44,754 nt of DNA from Nonomuraea cypriaca. GTDB lineage: Bacteria; Actinomycetota; Actinomycetes; Streptosporangiales; Streptosporangiaceae. This document shows positions 8,277 to 16,480 of this stretch, piece after piece. The notes under the pieces were generated by a model. That model was not told the DNA's origin, ran no database searches, and saw only the letters and a list, made by a program, of their open reading frames with translations. Numbering within the stretch: position 1 is the first letter of the stretch; every line of letters starts with the position of its first letter. The position numbers and the translations under genes are program-made. Where the stretch lies: NCBI RefSeq assembly GCF_015645445.1, contig NZ_JADOGI010000073.1, forward strand, positions 1-44,754, written 5' to 3'.

Positions 8277-9587
8277 GTGATTGCAGAAGAGGTCTGGTTG
8301 ATAGAGCCCTCCGGCCCGCTCCGGGGAGACATCGAGGTGCGCGGTTCCAAGAACGGCGTTTCCAAGCACATGGTCGCCGCCATGCTGGGCGCCGGAGAGA
8401 GCAGCATCCACAACGCCCCCGAGGTGGGCGAGGTCGAGATCACGGCCGCGATGCTGGAGGCCCTGGGCATCAACGTCGAGATCACCAGGAAGGAGATCAG
8501 GATCGAGCAGGGCCCCGAGATCAGGCCGAGGGTGCCCGACGCGTTCACCGGGCTGAACCGCATCCCCATCCTCATGCTCGGCCCGCTGCTGCACCTGGCG
8601 GGGGAGGCGTTCGTCCCGCTGGTCGGCGGCGACCCGATCGGGCGGCGGCCGGTGAACTTCCACGTGGAGGCCCTGCGCTCGATGGGCGCCGAGGTGGAGG
8701 TGGGCGACAGCGGCATCTTCGCCAAGGCCAAGAGGCTGAACGGCACCCGGATCGAGCTGCCCTACCCCAGCGTGGGCGCCACCGAGACGGTCCTGATGTC
8801 GGCGGTGCTGGCCGAGGGCAAGACGGTGCTGAAGAACGCCGCCATGGAGCCCGAGGTGGTGGAGCTGGCGCTGTTCCTGCAGCGGATGGGCGCCAGGATC
8901 GAGCTGTCGCCCGACCGCAGGATCGTCATCGAAGGCGTCGAACGGCTGCGCGGCGCCTCCACCTGGCTGACCGGCGACCGCATCGAGGCGTTCTCGTACC
9001 TGGCGGCCGGCCTGGTCACCGGGGGAGAGGTCCGGGTGCACGGCTGCCCGCAGGACCGCCTGGTCACCGCGATCACCACGCTGGCCAGGATGGGCGCCCA
9101 GTTCGACATCAACGACGAGTACCTGTGCGCCACCGCGCCGCCCGAGGGGCTGCGCGCGGCGGCGGTGCAGACCGACACCCACCCCGGGTTCATGACGGAC
9201 TGGCAGACGCCGCTCATGGTGCTGTTCACCCAGAGCCAGGGCATGTCGGTGCTGCACGAGACGGTCTTCGAGAACCGCCTGGTGTACGTCCCCGCGCTGC
9301 AGAAGATGGGCTGCGAGATCGAGGTGTTCGACCAGTGCCTCGGCGGCCCGGCCTGCCGCTACCACGACACCAACGCCAGGCACTCGGCCGTGGTGCGCGG
9401 CGTGTCCCAGCTCAAGGGCGCCGACGTGACGCTGCCCGACATAAGAGCCGGATTCTCCGCCGTGCTGGCGGCCGCGGTGGCCGACGGGCCGTCCACGCTG
9501 CGCGGCGTCCACCACATCGAACGCGGCTACCACCACCCGTTCGAGCAGTTCGCGTCGCTTGGTCTGAACATCAGCAGGCAACGGTAA
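8277..9587 (+). CDS. murA: UDP-N-acetylglucosamine 1-carboxyvinyltransferase family (MurA-like), Cys-to-Asp variant
   Basis: 436 residues, full length for the EPSP synthase/MurA fold. MurA transfers enolpyruvate from PEP to UDP-GlcNAc, the first committed step of peptidoglycan synthesis. Seen here: Lys25-Asn26 in RGSKNG, IGRRPVNFH (substrate Arg), TDWQTPL with the catalytic Asp, FENRLVYVP, and the C-terminal PDIRAG. The loop that normally carries the fosfomycin-sensitive Cys reads VGGDPIG, so Asp119 replaces Cys; this replacement is known from mycobacterial MurA and confers fosfomycin resistance. The N-terminal motif KNGVSKHM differs from canonical KNAALPI, so this may be a second, divergent MurA paralogue. 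A PBP gene follows 53 bp downstream. Confidence 0.88.
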   Translation: MIAEEVWLIEPSGPLRGDIEVRGSKNGVSKHMVAAMLGAGESSIHNAPEVGEVEITAAMLEALGINVEITRKEIRIEQGPEIRPRVPDAFTGLNRIPILMLGPLLHLAGEAFVPLVGGDPIGRRPVNFHVEALRSMGAEVEVGDSGIFAKAKRLNGTRIELPYPSVGATETVLMSAVLAEGKTVLKNAAMEPEVVELALFLQRMGARIELSPDRRIVIEGVERLRGASTWLTGDRIEAFSYLAAGLVTGGEVRVHGCPQDRLVTAITTLARMGAQFDINDEYLCATAPPEGLRAAAVQTDTHPGFMTDWQTPLMVLFTQSQGMSVLHETVFENRLVYVPALQKMGCEIEVFDQCLGGPACRYHDTNARHSAVVRGVSQLKGADVTLPDIRAGFSAVLAAAVADGPSTLRGVHHIERGYHHPFEQFASLGLNISRQR

Positions 9588-9640
9588 AGAGGTGGGAAGC
9601 GGGCGTTTGTCACTGATCGGGACGTCGCACACCATCTGAC

Positions 9641-12157
9641 GTGACCGTACTCAGATCCATCGGCGTACTCGGACTGACGGGAGCGCTCGGCGGGGTCCTG
9701 ACGGCCGCACTGATCGCACCCGTGGCGAGCGGGGGCGGCATAGCCGCGATGGGCGTCACGAACATGTTCGTCGACCTGCCGCCCGCCCCGCGTGAGGAGC
9801 CGCTCGCGCAGGTGACCAGACTGCTGGACAAGGACGGCAGGCAGTTCGCCCAGTTCTACGAGGCCAACAGGACGGCCGTGCGGCTGGGCGCCGTCGCGCC
9901 GGTGATGCGCAGGGCCATCGTGGCCATCGAGGACGCCCGCTTCTACGAGCACGGCGGCCTCGACGTCCGGGGCACGTTCCGTGCGCTGCTGACCAACACC
10001 CAGGCCGGTGGAATCAAGCAGGGCGGCTCGTCCCTGACGCAGCAGCTCGTCAAGAACATCCTGGTGGAGAGCGCCCGTACCGGCGTAGAACGCGACAAGG
10101 CCCGCGCCCCGAACCTGGCCCGTAAGATCACCGAGCTGCGGCTGGCCCTGGCGCTGGAGAAGAAATACCGCAAGGACGAGATCCTGGAGCGCTATCTGAA
10201 CATCGCCTACTTCGGCGCGGGAGCGCACGGCGTGCAGGCGGCGGCCAGGCGCTTCTTCTCCACGTCGGCCTCCAAGCTGACGCTGACCCAGGCGGCCACG
10301 CTGGCGGGCGCGGTGCGGATGCCATACTCGACCGATCCCTCGCTCGGCGGGTCGCATCGGGCCCGTCTGAAGATGCGGCGGGACCTCGTGCTGGACCGCA
10401 TGGCCGGGCTCAAGCTGATCACCCAGCAGCAGGCGGCGGCCGGCAAGGCCGCCCCGCTAGCCATCAAACTCCGGCCCGAGCCCGGCGGCTGCGAGCAGAG
10501 CCGCTACCCCTTCTACTGCCTGTACGTGCAGCGCGAACTCCTGTCGAACCCCGCGTTCGGCAACACCGACGCCGAACGCCGGGCGCGGATGGCGAGGGGC
10601 GGCCTGGTGATCAGGACCAGCCTCGACCCGGCCGCGCAGCAGGCGGCCGAGCGGGCCATCAGCCGCCACGTGGCGCCCGAGGACACCGAGGTGGCCGCCG
10701 AGGCCATGGTGGAGCCGGGGACCGGGCGGATCACGGCGATGGCGGCGAGCAAGAGGTTCGGCCGCAATCCCGGCAACAAGAAGAGCGGCTCAAGGACCAC
10801 CTTCAACCTGCCCGCCGACGTGGCGCACGGCGGAGGGCAGGGTTTCCAGGCCGGATCGACGTTCAAGGTGTTCACCCTGGCCACCGCACTGAAGCAGGGA
10901 TGGCGCTTCAACGACGGCTTCGAGACGCCGGGGGCGCTGGTGCCCGGGCAGGGTTACCGCAACTGCGCGGGCCGGTCGGTGAACGACCCGAACACCCGGG
11001 TGCTGAACGCCAGCGGCGAGGGCGAGGGCGGCCCGCACAGCATCGAGACCGGCACCTGGAAGTCGGTGAACATCTTCTACATGATGCTGGAGCGCAAGGT
11101 CGGCCTCTGCGACGTGGTCAGGACGGCCAGGGCGCTCGGCGCGATCCGTGCGGACGGGGGGCCGCTGCGCGAGGTGCCGACGTTCACGCTGGGCGTGAAC
11201 GAGATGGACCCGGTGACGGTGGCGGCGTCGTTCGCGGCGTTCGCGGCCAGGGGGCAGTACTGCCGGCCGCTGGCGATCGTGGAGATCACCGGCAGGGACG
11301 GGCGGCGTACGCATGTGCCGCCGGCCTGTGAGCAGGCCATCGAGCGACAGGTCGCGGACGCGGTCAACCACGTGCTGAGCGGCGTGTTCGACAAGGGCAC
11401 GATGCAGGGCCAGAGCATCGGCAGGCCCGCCGCGGGCAAGACGGGCACCAACAACGGGTACACCTCGGCCTGGTTCGCCGGATACACGCCGCACCTGGCG
11501 GCCGCGGTCAGCGTCGGCGACATCCGCGGCTCCTACCGTTTCCCGCTGCAGGGCGTGCAGATCGGGGACCGCTACTACGGCTCGGTGCAGGGCGCGTCGC
11601 TGCCAGGGCCGATCTGGGTGGAGTCGATGCGGTCCGCGTTGCGCCGGTTCGAGCCCAAGGGGTTCCCGGGGCCCGACATGGGGCGCTTCGGCGGCGGCCA
11701 CACGCCCGGGCTGGAGGAGGCGGTGGTCGCGGAGGACCGGCGCAAGAAGAGGCGCGGCGACCGTGCCTTCATGAGGCGGCACCGCAGGCTCTTCGAGTGG
11801 CTGCTCCAGCAGGACATGGACGGCCCGTCTCCGGGGTGGCGCCACTCCGAGGACTCGCCCTGGGGAGGGTCACACGGCGACCGTCCCGCCGATCCGTACG
11901 CGGAGCGGCCCGGCTGGGATCGGCGCGACGTCCGGCTGGACGACGGGCCCGCATGGGGCCGCCCGGATATTCCGCCCATCGAGCGGCCGCCTGTCCAGAG
12001 GCACCCCATAGAGCCACCGCGCTGGCGCCGCCCCGACGGTCCGCCCATGGAGCGGCCGCGCCTGCGCCCCGACGGCCCGCCCATGGACGGGCCACGCTGG
12101 GGGCGCCCGGCAGGCCCGTACCCTGAACGGCCGCGACGCGACCGCCACGGCATGTGA
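9641..12157 (+). CDS. Class A penicillin-binding protein (transglycosylase/transpeptidase)
   Basis: 838 residues. N-terminal membrane anchor (about 4-30), GT51 glycosyltransferase with Glu97 in AIEDARFYEHGG and GGSSLTQQLVKN, then a transpeptidase with all three motifs: S406-TFK, S475-VN and K600-TG. It polymerises and cross-links peptidoglycan at the membrane outer face. From about residue 690 the protein ends in a Pro/Arg/Asp-rich low-complexity tail with repeated DGPPM and RP units, likely extracytoplasmic and variable. GTG 9641 gives a conventional short cytoplasmic start. It lies downstream of the MurA-like gene, probably in one transcript, so the pair links precursor synthesis with polymerisation. 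Confidence 0.93.
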   Translation: MTVLRSIGVLGLTGALGGVLTAALIAPVASGGGIAAMGVTNMFVDLPPAPREEPLAQVTRLLDKDGRQFAQFYEANRTAVRLGAVAPVMRRAIVAIEDARFYEHGGLDVRGTFRALLTNTQAGGIKQGGSSLTQQLVKNILVESARTGVERDKARAPNLARKITELRLALALEKKYRKDEILERYLNIAYFGAGAHGVQAAARRFFSTSASKLTLTQAATLAGAVRMPYSTDPSLGGSHRARLKMRRDLVLDRMAGLKLITQQQAAAGKAAPLAIKLRPEPGGCEQSRYPFYCLYVQRELLSNPAFGNTDAERRARMARGGLVIRTSLDPAAQQAAERAISRHVAPEDTEVAAEAMVEPGTGRITAMAASKRFGRNPGNKKSGSRTTFNLPADVAHGGGQGFQAGSTFKVFTLATALKQGWRFNDGFETPGALVPGQGYRNCAGRSVNDPNTRVLNASGEGEGGPHSIETGTWKSVNIFYMMLERKVGLCDVVRTARALGAIRADGGPLREVPTFTLGVNEMDPVTVAASFAAFAARGQYCRPLAIVEITGRDGRRTHVPPACEQAIERQVADAVNHVLSGVFDKGTMQGQSIGRPAAGKTGTNNGYTSAWFAGYTPHLAAAVSVGDIRGSYRFPLQGVQIGDRYYGSVQGASLPGPIWVESMRSALRRFEPKGFPGPDMGRFGGGHTPGLEEAVVAEDRRKKRRGDRAFMRRHRRLFEWLLQQDMDGPSPGWRHSEDSPWGGSHGDRPADPYAERPGWDRRDVRLDDGPAWGRPDIPPIERPPVQRHPIEPPRWRRPDGPPMERPRLRPDGPPMDGPRWGRPAGPYPERPRRDRHGM

Positions 12158-12170
12158 CGGCGTCACGCCG
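12154..12170. terminator. Short hairpin between convergent PBP and YbaK-like genes
   Basis: Overlapping small inverted repeats, GTGAC-GGC-GTCAC (12154-12166) and CGGCG-TCA-CGCCG (12158-12170), sit over the PBP stop codon and before the convergent gene's stop. There is no T-tract, so a termination role is only plausible. Confidence 0.3.
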
Positions 12171-12196
12171 CACGCGTGAACCCGGAGAGGCCCTGC

Positions 12197-12691
12197 TCAG
12201 CCGGCCTTGCCGATGGGGGCGGTGACGGCCCTGGTCAGCGTGATGAGGTTGGCGGGCGCGGTCTCGATCTGCAGACCACGCCTGCCCGCCGAGAAATAGA
12301 TCGTCTCGAAGTCGAGCGCCGAGGAGTCGACCACCGTCGGCAGTTGTTTGCGCTGGCCCAGCGGGCTGATGCCGCCCACGACGTAGCCCGTCACCCGCTC
12401 CACCTTGGCGGCGTCGGCCATCGCGGCCCGCTTGCTGTCGAGCGCACCGGCCAGCGCCTTGAGGTCGAGCTTGCCCGCCACCGGCACGACTGCCACCACG
12501 AGGCCGCTCTCGACCTCCGCCACCAGCGTCTTGAAGATCCGCTCGTACGGCACGCCGAGCGCGTCCGCGGCCTCCTCGCCATACGCCTGGGCGGAGGCGT
12601 CGTGCTCGTAGGGGTGGACCGCGAACTCGGCCTTCGCCTTGGTCAGCGCCATGGTGGCCGGGGTGCCGCCCTTGCCTTTCGATTTGCTCAC
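12197..12691 (-). CDS. ybaK: Cys-tRNA(Pro)/Cys-tRNA(Cys) deacylase, YbaK/EbsC type
   Basis: 164 residues of the YbaK/ProX aminoacyl-tRNA editing fold. YbaK hydrolyses misacylated Cys-tRNA(Pro) and so guards translation fidelity. Family hallmarks seen: FKTLVAEVE, VVPVAGKLDLKALA, GYVVGGISPLGQRKQLPTVVD and SAGRRGLQIE, including the conserved Lys in FKTL and the GGISPLG loop. The chosen GTG (12691) gives the lysine-rich N-terminus typical of actinobacterial homologues. No Shine-Dalgarno is visible, and TACACT lies 8 nt upstream, so this start may be leaderless. It follows the AraC regulator by 20 nt on the same strand. Confidence 0.9.
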   Translation of the reverse strand: MSKSKGKGGTPATMALTKAKAEFAVHPYEHDASAQAYGEEAADALGVPYERIFKTLVAEVESGLVVAVVPVAGKLDLKALAGALDSKRAAMADAAKVERVTGYVVGGISPLGQRKQLPTVVDSSALDFETIYFSAGRRGLQIETAPANLITLTRAVTAPIGKAG

Positions 12692-12711
12692 GACATCCGA
12701 GTGTAGCGAAT

Positions 12712-13455
12712 CTACATTGTAAAGGCCCGGCCCGGTGTGTAGCCGAGCGCCCGCCGGAACACGTCGATGAACGCGCTCGCGGACGCCCACCCGCACCGAT
12801 GGGCCACAGCGGTCACGGGGAGGCCGTCCGCGAGCAGCAGGAGCGCGTGGTGCAGGCGCAACTGGGTGCGCCACTGCGGGAAGCTCATGCCCAGCTCGCT
12901 GCGGCAGAGCCGGGCGAGGGTCCGATCGCTGGTGCCGGCCTGCGCGGCGAGCCGTGCCAGGGTCCTGCCGTCCGCGGGGTCGCGGTGCAGCACCGCGCAG
13001 ACGGCGGCCAGCCTGGGATCCCTGGCCGCCGGCAGATGGAACGGCTGCTCCGGCGCCCGCCTCAACTGATCGAACAACACCCCGCGCAACCGCTCCCGCT
13101 CCCCACCGTCCGCCGCGCCAGTGGTGTCGTCGGTGTAGGCGATGATCAGCTCGCGGAGCAGCGGCCCGACCGCCAGGACGGCGGGGCGGTCGAGGCCGGG
13201 CGGCCGGTCGGTGAGGCCGACGAGGCGCAGGTCCGTGTCGCCGTGGGCGCGGTGCTCGTGGACGGTGCCCGCGGGAATCCAGATCGCCCGGTTCGCCGGG
13301 GCCACCCAGGTGCCCGATTCGGTGGTGACGGACAGGACGCCGCGGCAGGCGTACACGATCTGGTGGGTGTCGTGCAGGTGCGCGTCGATGCCCGCGCCCG
13401 GCGCGAGCGGCCGGCGCCCGGTGGGGGCCTCGGAGAGGTGGCGGATTCCCGTCAT
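12712..13455 (-). CDS. AraC-family transcriptional regulator with N-terminal cupin
   Basis: 247 residues. The N-terminal half is a cupin-like sensor (HLHDTHQIVYACRG, then IWIPAGTVHEHRAHG); the C-terminal ~100 residues form the two-helix-turn-helix AraC domain (LARLAAQAGTSDRTLARLCR, then VAHRCGWASASAFIDVFRRA). The layout resembles NimR/YeaM-type regulators that control an adjacent divergent exporter. The MFS gene starts 53 bp away in the opposite direction and is the likely target. ATG 13455 is preferred: TAAAAT lies 8 nt upstream, consistent with a leaderless transcript, whereas the alternative GTG 13488 would lie upstream of that box. Confidence 0.88.
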   Translation of the reverse strand: MTGIRHLSEAPTGRRPLAPGAGIDAHLHDTHQIVYACRGVLSVTTESGTWVAPANRAIWIPAGTVHEHRAHGDTDLRLVGLTDRPPGLDRPAVLAVGPLLRELIIAYTDDTTGAADGGERERLRGVLFDQLRRAPEQPFHLPAARDPRLAAVCAVLHRDPADGRTLARLAAQAGTSDRTLARLCRSELGMSFPQWRTQLRLHHALLLLADGLPVTAVAHRCGWASASAFIDVFRRALGYTPGRAFTM

Positions 13456-13508
13456 CGATTGGCATTTTATCGGAAGCGAGCCAGCCACGGCCGGGAAATG
13501 ATCGAAGC

Positions 13509-14621
13509 GTGAACAAGATCCCCATGCTCGCCGCCGGCCACGCGGCCGTTGACCTCTATCAGGGCGCGGTCCCCGCGCTGGTGCCGTTCCTGGTGGCCGA
13601 ACGCGGGTACGGCTACGTCGCCGTCTCGGGCGTCGTGCTGGCGGCCACGTTGCTGTCCTCGATCGTGCAGCCGGTGTTCGGCGTGCTGACGGACAGGTGG
13701 CGGATGCCGTGGCTGATCCCGGTGAGCATGGTCGTGGCAGGGACGGGGGTGGCGGTGGGCGGAGTGACGGACTCCTACGCCCTGACCTGGCTGGCCGTCG
13801 CCCTGTCCGGGCTGGGCGTGGCCGCCTACCATCCCGAGTCCGCGCGACTGGCCAGGATCGCCAGTGAGGGCAGCCACGTCCGGATGAGCTGGTTCTCGCT
13901 CGGCGGGACCCTCGGGTTCGCGTCGGCTCCGGTGCTGGTGACGCCGCTGCTGGCGGCGTGGGGCCTGGGGGCCTCGCCGTTCCTCGTGGTGCCTGCTGTG
14001 CTGGCCGCGCTGCTCACGCTCCCGGCGATCCGTGCGACGGCCGGTGGTGGGCAGGCCACCAGGACCGCCGCACCGGTGTCCGGCCGGGACGACTGGCCGT
14101 CGTTCGCCAGGCTGACGCTGGTGATCGTCTTCCGCTCGGTCGTGTACGTGGGGCTCAGCGCCTTCGTCGCCCTCTACATGGGCGGCGGGACGGCGGGGGC
14201 CGTGGCGCTGTTCGTGTTGTTCGCGGGCGGGGCGGCGGGCACGGTGCTGGGCGGCAGGCTGGCGGCCCGCTGGGGCCGGGTGCGCACGATGCGAGTGGCG
14301 TACGCGCTGGCGGTGCCCGCCGTGGCGGGCGTGGTGCTGGCACCTGGACCTGTCGCGTACGCCTTCATCGCCGCCTCGTCGATCGCCCTGTACGTGCCGT
14401 TCTCCCTGCACGTCACGCTGGGCCAGGACTTCCTGCCGAGCCGGGTCGGCACGGCCAGCGGCGTGACCCTGGGCCTGGCGGTGAGCGTCGGCGGCCTGAC
14501 CAGCCCCCTGGTGGGCGCGATGGCCGAGGCCACCACACTCCAGGCGGCTCTGGCCACCTTGATCGCCTTCCCCTTCCTCGCCTACCTCCTCACCCACACC
14601 CTCAAGGAACCTGCGAGCTGA
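13509..14621 (+). CDS. MFS exporter, fosmidomycin-resistance (Fsr)-like
   Basis: 370 residues, about 12 short hydrophobic segments. The N-terminus (GHAAVDLYQGAVPALVPFL) and the segment LSGLGVAAYHPESARLA are characteristic of the Fsr subgroup of the major facilitator superfamily, which exports small drugs such as fosmidomycin; FGVLTDRW is the MFS loop 2-3 motif. The actual substrate is unknown. It is divergent from an AraC regulator that probably controls it. It is slightly shorter than many MFS proteins (about 400). A 6-bp stem hairpin at 14627-14644 follows the stop by 5 nt. Confidence 0.87.
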   Translation: MNKIPMLAAGHAAVDLYQGAVPALVPFLVAERGYGYVAVSGVVLAATLLSSIVQPVFGVLTDRWRMPWLIPVSMVVAGTGVAVGGVTDSYALTWLAVALSGLGVAAYHPESARLARIASEGSHVRMSWFSLGGTLGFASAPVLVTPLLAAWGLGASPFLVVPAVLAALLTLPAIRATAGGGQATRTAAPVSGRDDWPSFARLTLVIVFRSVVYVGLSAFVALYMGGGTAGAVALFVLFAGGAAGTVLGGRLAARWGRVRTMRVAYALAVPAVAGVVLAPGPVAYAFIAASSIALYVPFSLHVTLGQDFLPSRVGTASGVTLGLAVSVGGLTSPLVGAMAEATTLQAALATLIAFPFLAYLLTHTLKEPAS

Positions 14622-14626
14622 AACCC

Positions 14627-14644
14627 ACCGTGCGACGTCACGGT
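14627..14644 (+). terminator. Hairpin after MFS gene
   Basis: ACCGTG-CGACGT-CACGGT forms a 6-bp stem with a 6-nt loop starting 5 nt after the MFS stop. There is no T-run; high-GC actinobacterial terminators often lack one. The convergent protease gene ends about 95 bp further on. Confidence 0.4.
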
Positions 14645-14711
14645 CGCGGCGCGGCGCGCCCGAGGGGCGTTGAAACGACGGGGGGTGGTGACGACGGCGG
14701 GCGGCGCCCTC

Positions 14712-14731
14712 CCGTGCTCCGCCGTAAAAGA
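14712..14731 (-). repeat. 20-bp stop-proximal repeat, copy 2 (after secreted protease)
   Basis: Read on the minus strand this is TCTTTTACGGCGGAGCACGG, identical to 6144-6163, and it starts 6 nt beyond the protease TGA (14738-14740). Same distance class and same orientation relative to the upstream gene as the dnaE copy. Confidence 0.7.
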
Positions 14732-14737
14732 TGAACA

Positions 14738-16393
14738 TCACCGAGAGACGATCAATCGAGTGGCGGTGTTGTCGCGGCGAGTGGGGTCGAGGCGGGAGGA
14801 GGCGACGTGGGCGGTGACAGGAAGGGAGCGGTTGGCGTCGGCGGCGATGTTGACGCGGGCGGAGATGCGCACGGGCCGCCCCGGGTGGACGGCGGCGATC
14901 GTGCACGCGGCCCGCTGCTCGCTGCGCCGGCAGGCGGCCCCGCTGACCGCGCCCAGGGTGGTGCCCGGCGGCAGAGTGAGGGTGACGGGCACCCGCGCGG
15001 CGGCCATCAGCCCGCGCATGGTGACGATGGCGTTGACCGTGGTGTGGCCGCCGCGTCTGACCGCCCGCGCCGGGGCCGTGGCCCTGATGGACAGCGCGCC
15101 GTAGACTCCGCGCGGGTCGGCCTGTTCGACGATCGCGCCGTAGCCTTCGACGTTGAGTGCGGTCGCGACGGAGTTGCCGCCGGCCGCCCCGTCCTCCTTG
15201 CCCGCCGACAGCACCCCCACCAGGTCGCCGGTGCCCTTGACGACCCACGGACCGCCGCTGTGCCCCTGGGACAGGTGGCAGTTGTGCGTCTCCATCCGCC
15301 CCGCCGCCGGCGCGGGGGCGACCCGCGCGGCGAGCATCGAGCCCGAGATCGCGTGCGCCTGCCGGGTCCTGCCGAGGCACCAGAGCTGGTCCCTGCCGTC
15401 GTACGGCTTCCTGCCCAGCACCCCTGGGTAGCCCGTGGTGGCGATGGTGTGCCTGCCGCCCTGGTTGAGCATCGGCGTGAAGCCGCCGACCGCCTGTTCG
15501 AGTGTGCCGTTCCTGCGGCCCACCTCGATGAGCGCGACGTCGTAGACCGAGTTCCAGTCGCCGCCGGTCTGCCCGGTGTAGCCCTCGGGCTTCCAGGCTC
15601 GCCGTCCGCCCCATCGGCCGTAGGGTTCGCGTTGCCGTTCGGTGGCGCCGCGCCCGTCGTACGCGGGCACGAACGCGAAGTTCGTGTGCCACCGGCCGGT
15701 CGGCGAGCCCTCCGGCACGCCGTACACGCAGTGGCCGGCGGTGATGATGAGCACCCCGGCCGCCGAGCGTACGACGGAGGCGGTGCAGGAGTCGCCGCGC
15801 CCGGCCGCGTTGACGAAGAAGAGCCGGCCGCTGATCCTGCTGAGCGCGGCGCCGGTGTAGGGGCGGCGCATGCGGGCGTACCCGTTGGTGTCGCCGCCCG
15901 GGGTGAGCATCTGGTTCGCGGGCACGCTGCTGAGCCGCTGAGCCCCTCCCCGGTCCGCGGCGCTCTCCGGCAGGCCGGCGGGATTGGCCTTGGCCTGCTT
16001 GCCCGGCGTCCAGTAACGCACCGCCCGCCGAGGCTGCATCACCGGAGACGACTCGGCTCCCCAGACCCGATCCCGCGCCGGGGCGGCGGACGGCGGCCGA
16101 TGGGCCGCGGACGGAACGCCGGGTGTCGCGCGGGGCGGAAGGCCGGCCGTCGCGCGGGGCGGAAGGCCGGCCGTCGCGCGGGGCGGAAAGCCGGGTGTCG
16201 CGTGTGGAGGGAGACCGGCCGCGTGGGGAGAAACGCCGGGTGTCGCGCGGGGCGGAAGGCCGGCCGCCGGGTGCGGAGGGACGCTGGGTGCCGGGTGCGG
16301 AGGAACGCTGGGTGCCGGGTGCGGAGGGACGCCGGGTGCCGTGAGTGCGACGCCCGCCAGCGTGGCGAGCGTGATGACCAGAGTCTTCGGCAC
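14738..16393 (-). CDS. Secreted trypsin-like serine protease with octapeptide-repeat linker and C-terminal DUF11-like domain
   Basis: 551 residues. N-terminal signal peptide (about 1-19, TLVITLATLAGVALTAPG), then a Pro/His/Arg-rich repeat linker at 20-95, then a chymotrypsin-fold protease with His221 (TAGHC), Asp285 (YDVALIEV) and Ser379 (SQGHSGGP). From about residue 440 a beta-rich domain resembling DUF11/conserved-repeat modules (VTLTLPPGTTLGAV, ending DPTRRDNTATRLIV) suggests surface or wall interaction. All triad residues are intact. GTG 16393 follows GAGGGGGAA by a few bases. It lies 87 bp downstream of the DNA ligase on the same strand, but functional linkage is not evident. The 3' end carries the 20-bp repeat. 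Confidence 0.88.
   Translation of the reverse strand: MPKTLVITLATLAGVALTAPGVPPHPAPSVPPHPAPSVPPHPAAGLPPRATPGVSPHAAGLPPHATPGFPPRATAGLPPRATAGLPPRATPGVPSAAHRPPSAAPARDRVWGAESSPVMQPRRAVRYWTPGKQAKANPAGLPESAADRGGAQRLSSVPANQMLTPGGDTNGYARMRRPYTGAALSRISGRLFFVNAAGRGDSCTASVVRSAAGVLIITAGHCVYGVPEGSPTGRWHTNFAFVPAYDGRGATERQREPYGRWGGRRAWKPEGYTGQTGGDWNSVYDVALIEVGRRNGTLEQAVGGFTPMLNQGGRHTIATTGYPGVLGRKPYDGRDQLWCLGRTRQAHAISGSMLAARVAPAPAAGRMETHNCHLSQGHSGGPWVVKGTGDLVGVLSAGKEDGAAGGNSVATALNVEGYGAIVEQADPRGVYGALSIRATAPARAVRRGGHTTVNAIVTMRGLMAAARVPVTLTLPPGTTLGAVSGAACRRSEQRAACTIAAVHPGRPVRISARVNIAADANRSLPVTAHVASSRLDPTRRDNTATRLIVSR
16108..16336 (-). repeat. Tandem ~24-bp coding repeats (Pro-rich octapeptides)
   Basis: Within the protease gene about nine imperfect 24-bp units encode octapeptides of the pattern (V/L/F)PP(H/R)(P/A)(A/T)(P/A)(S/G), for example VPPHPAPS twice in direct succession and LPPRATAG/LPPRATPG. 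One unit is a shortened heptad (VSPHAAG). The result is an extended linker between signal peptide and catalytic domain. Copy number is likely to vary between strains by slippage or recombination. Confidence 0.8.
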
Positions 16394-16480
16394 GGTTCCC
16401 CCTCAGCGGATCAGTAACACTTCGCCCACTGTAAGTCACGAAAATGCCACTAAGCGTAATGAGGGGTGTCGTGTCGCGAC

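Noticed and set aside
12197..13525. Single 442-codon frame spanning the YbaK and AraC region
   Set aside because: Only the last 164 codons show a protein family (YbaK); the upstream part is antiphase to the clear AraC gene.
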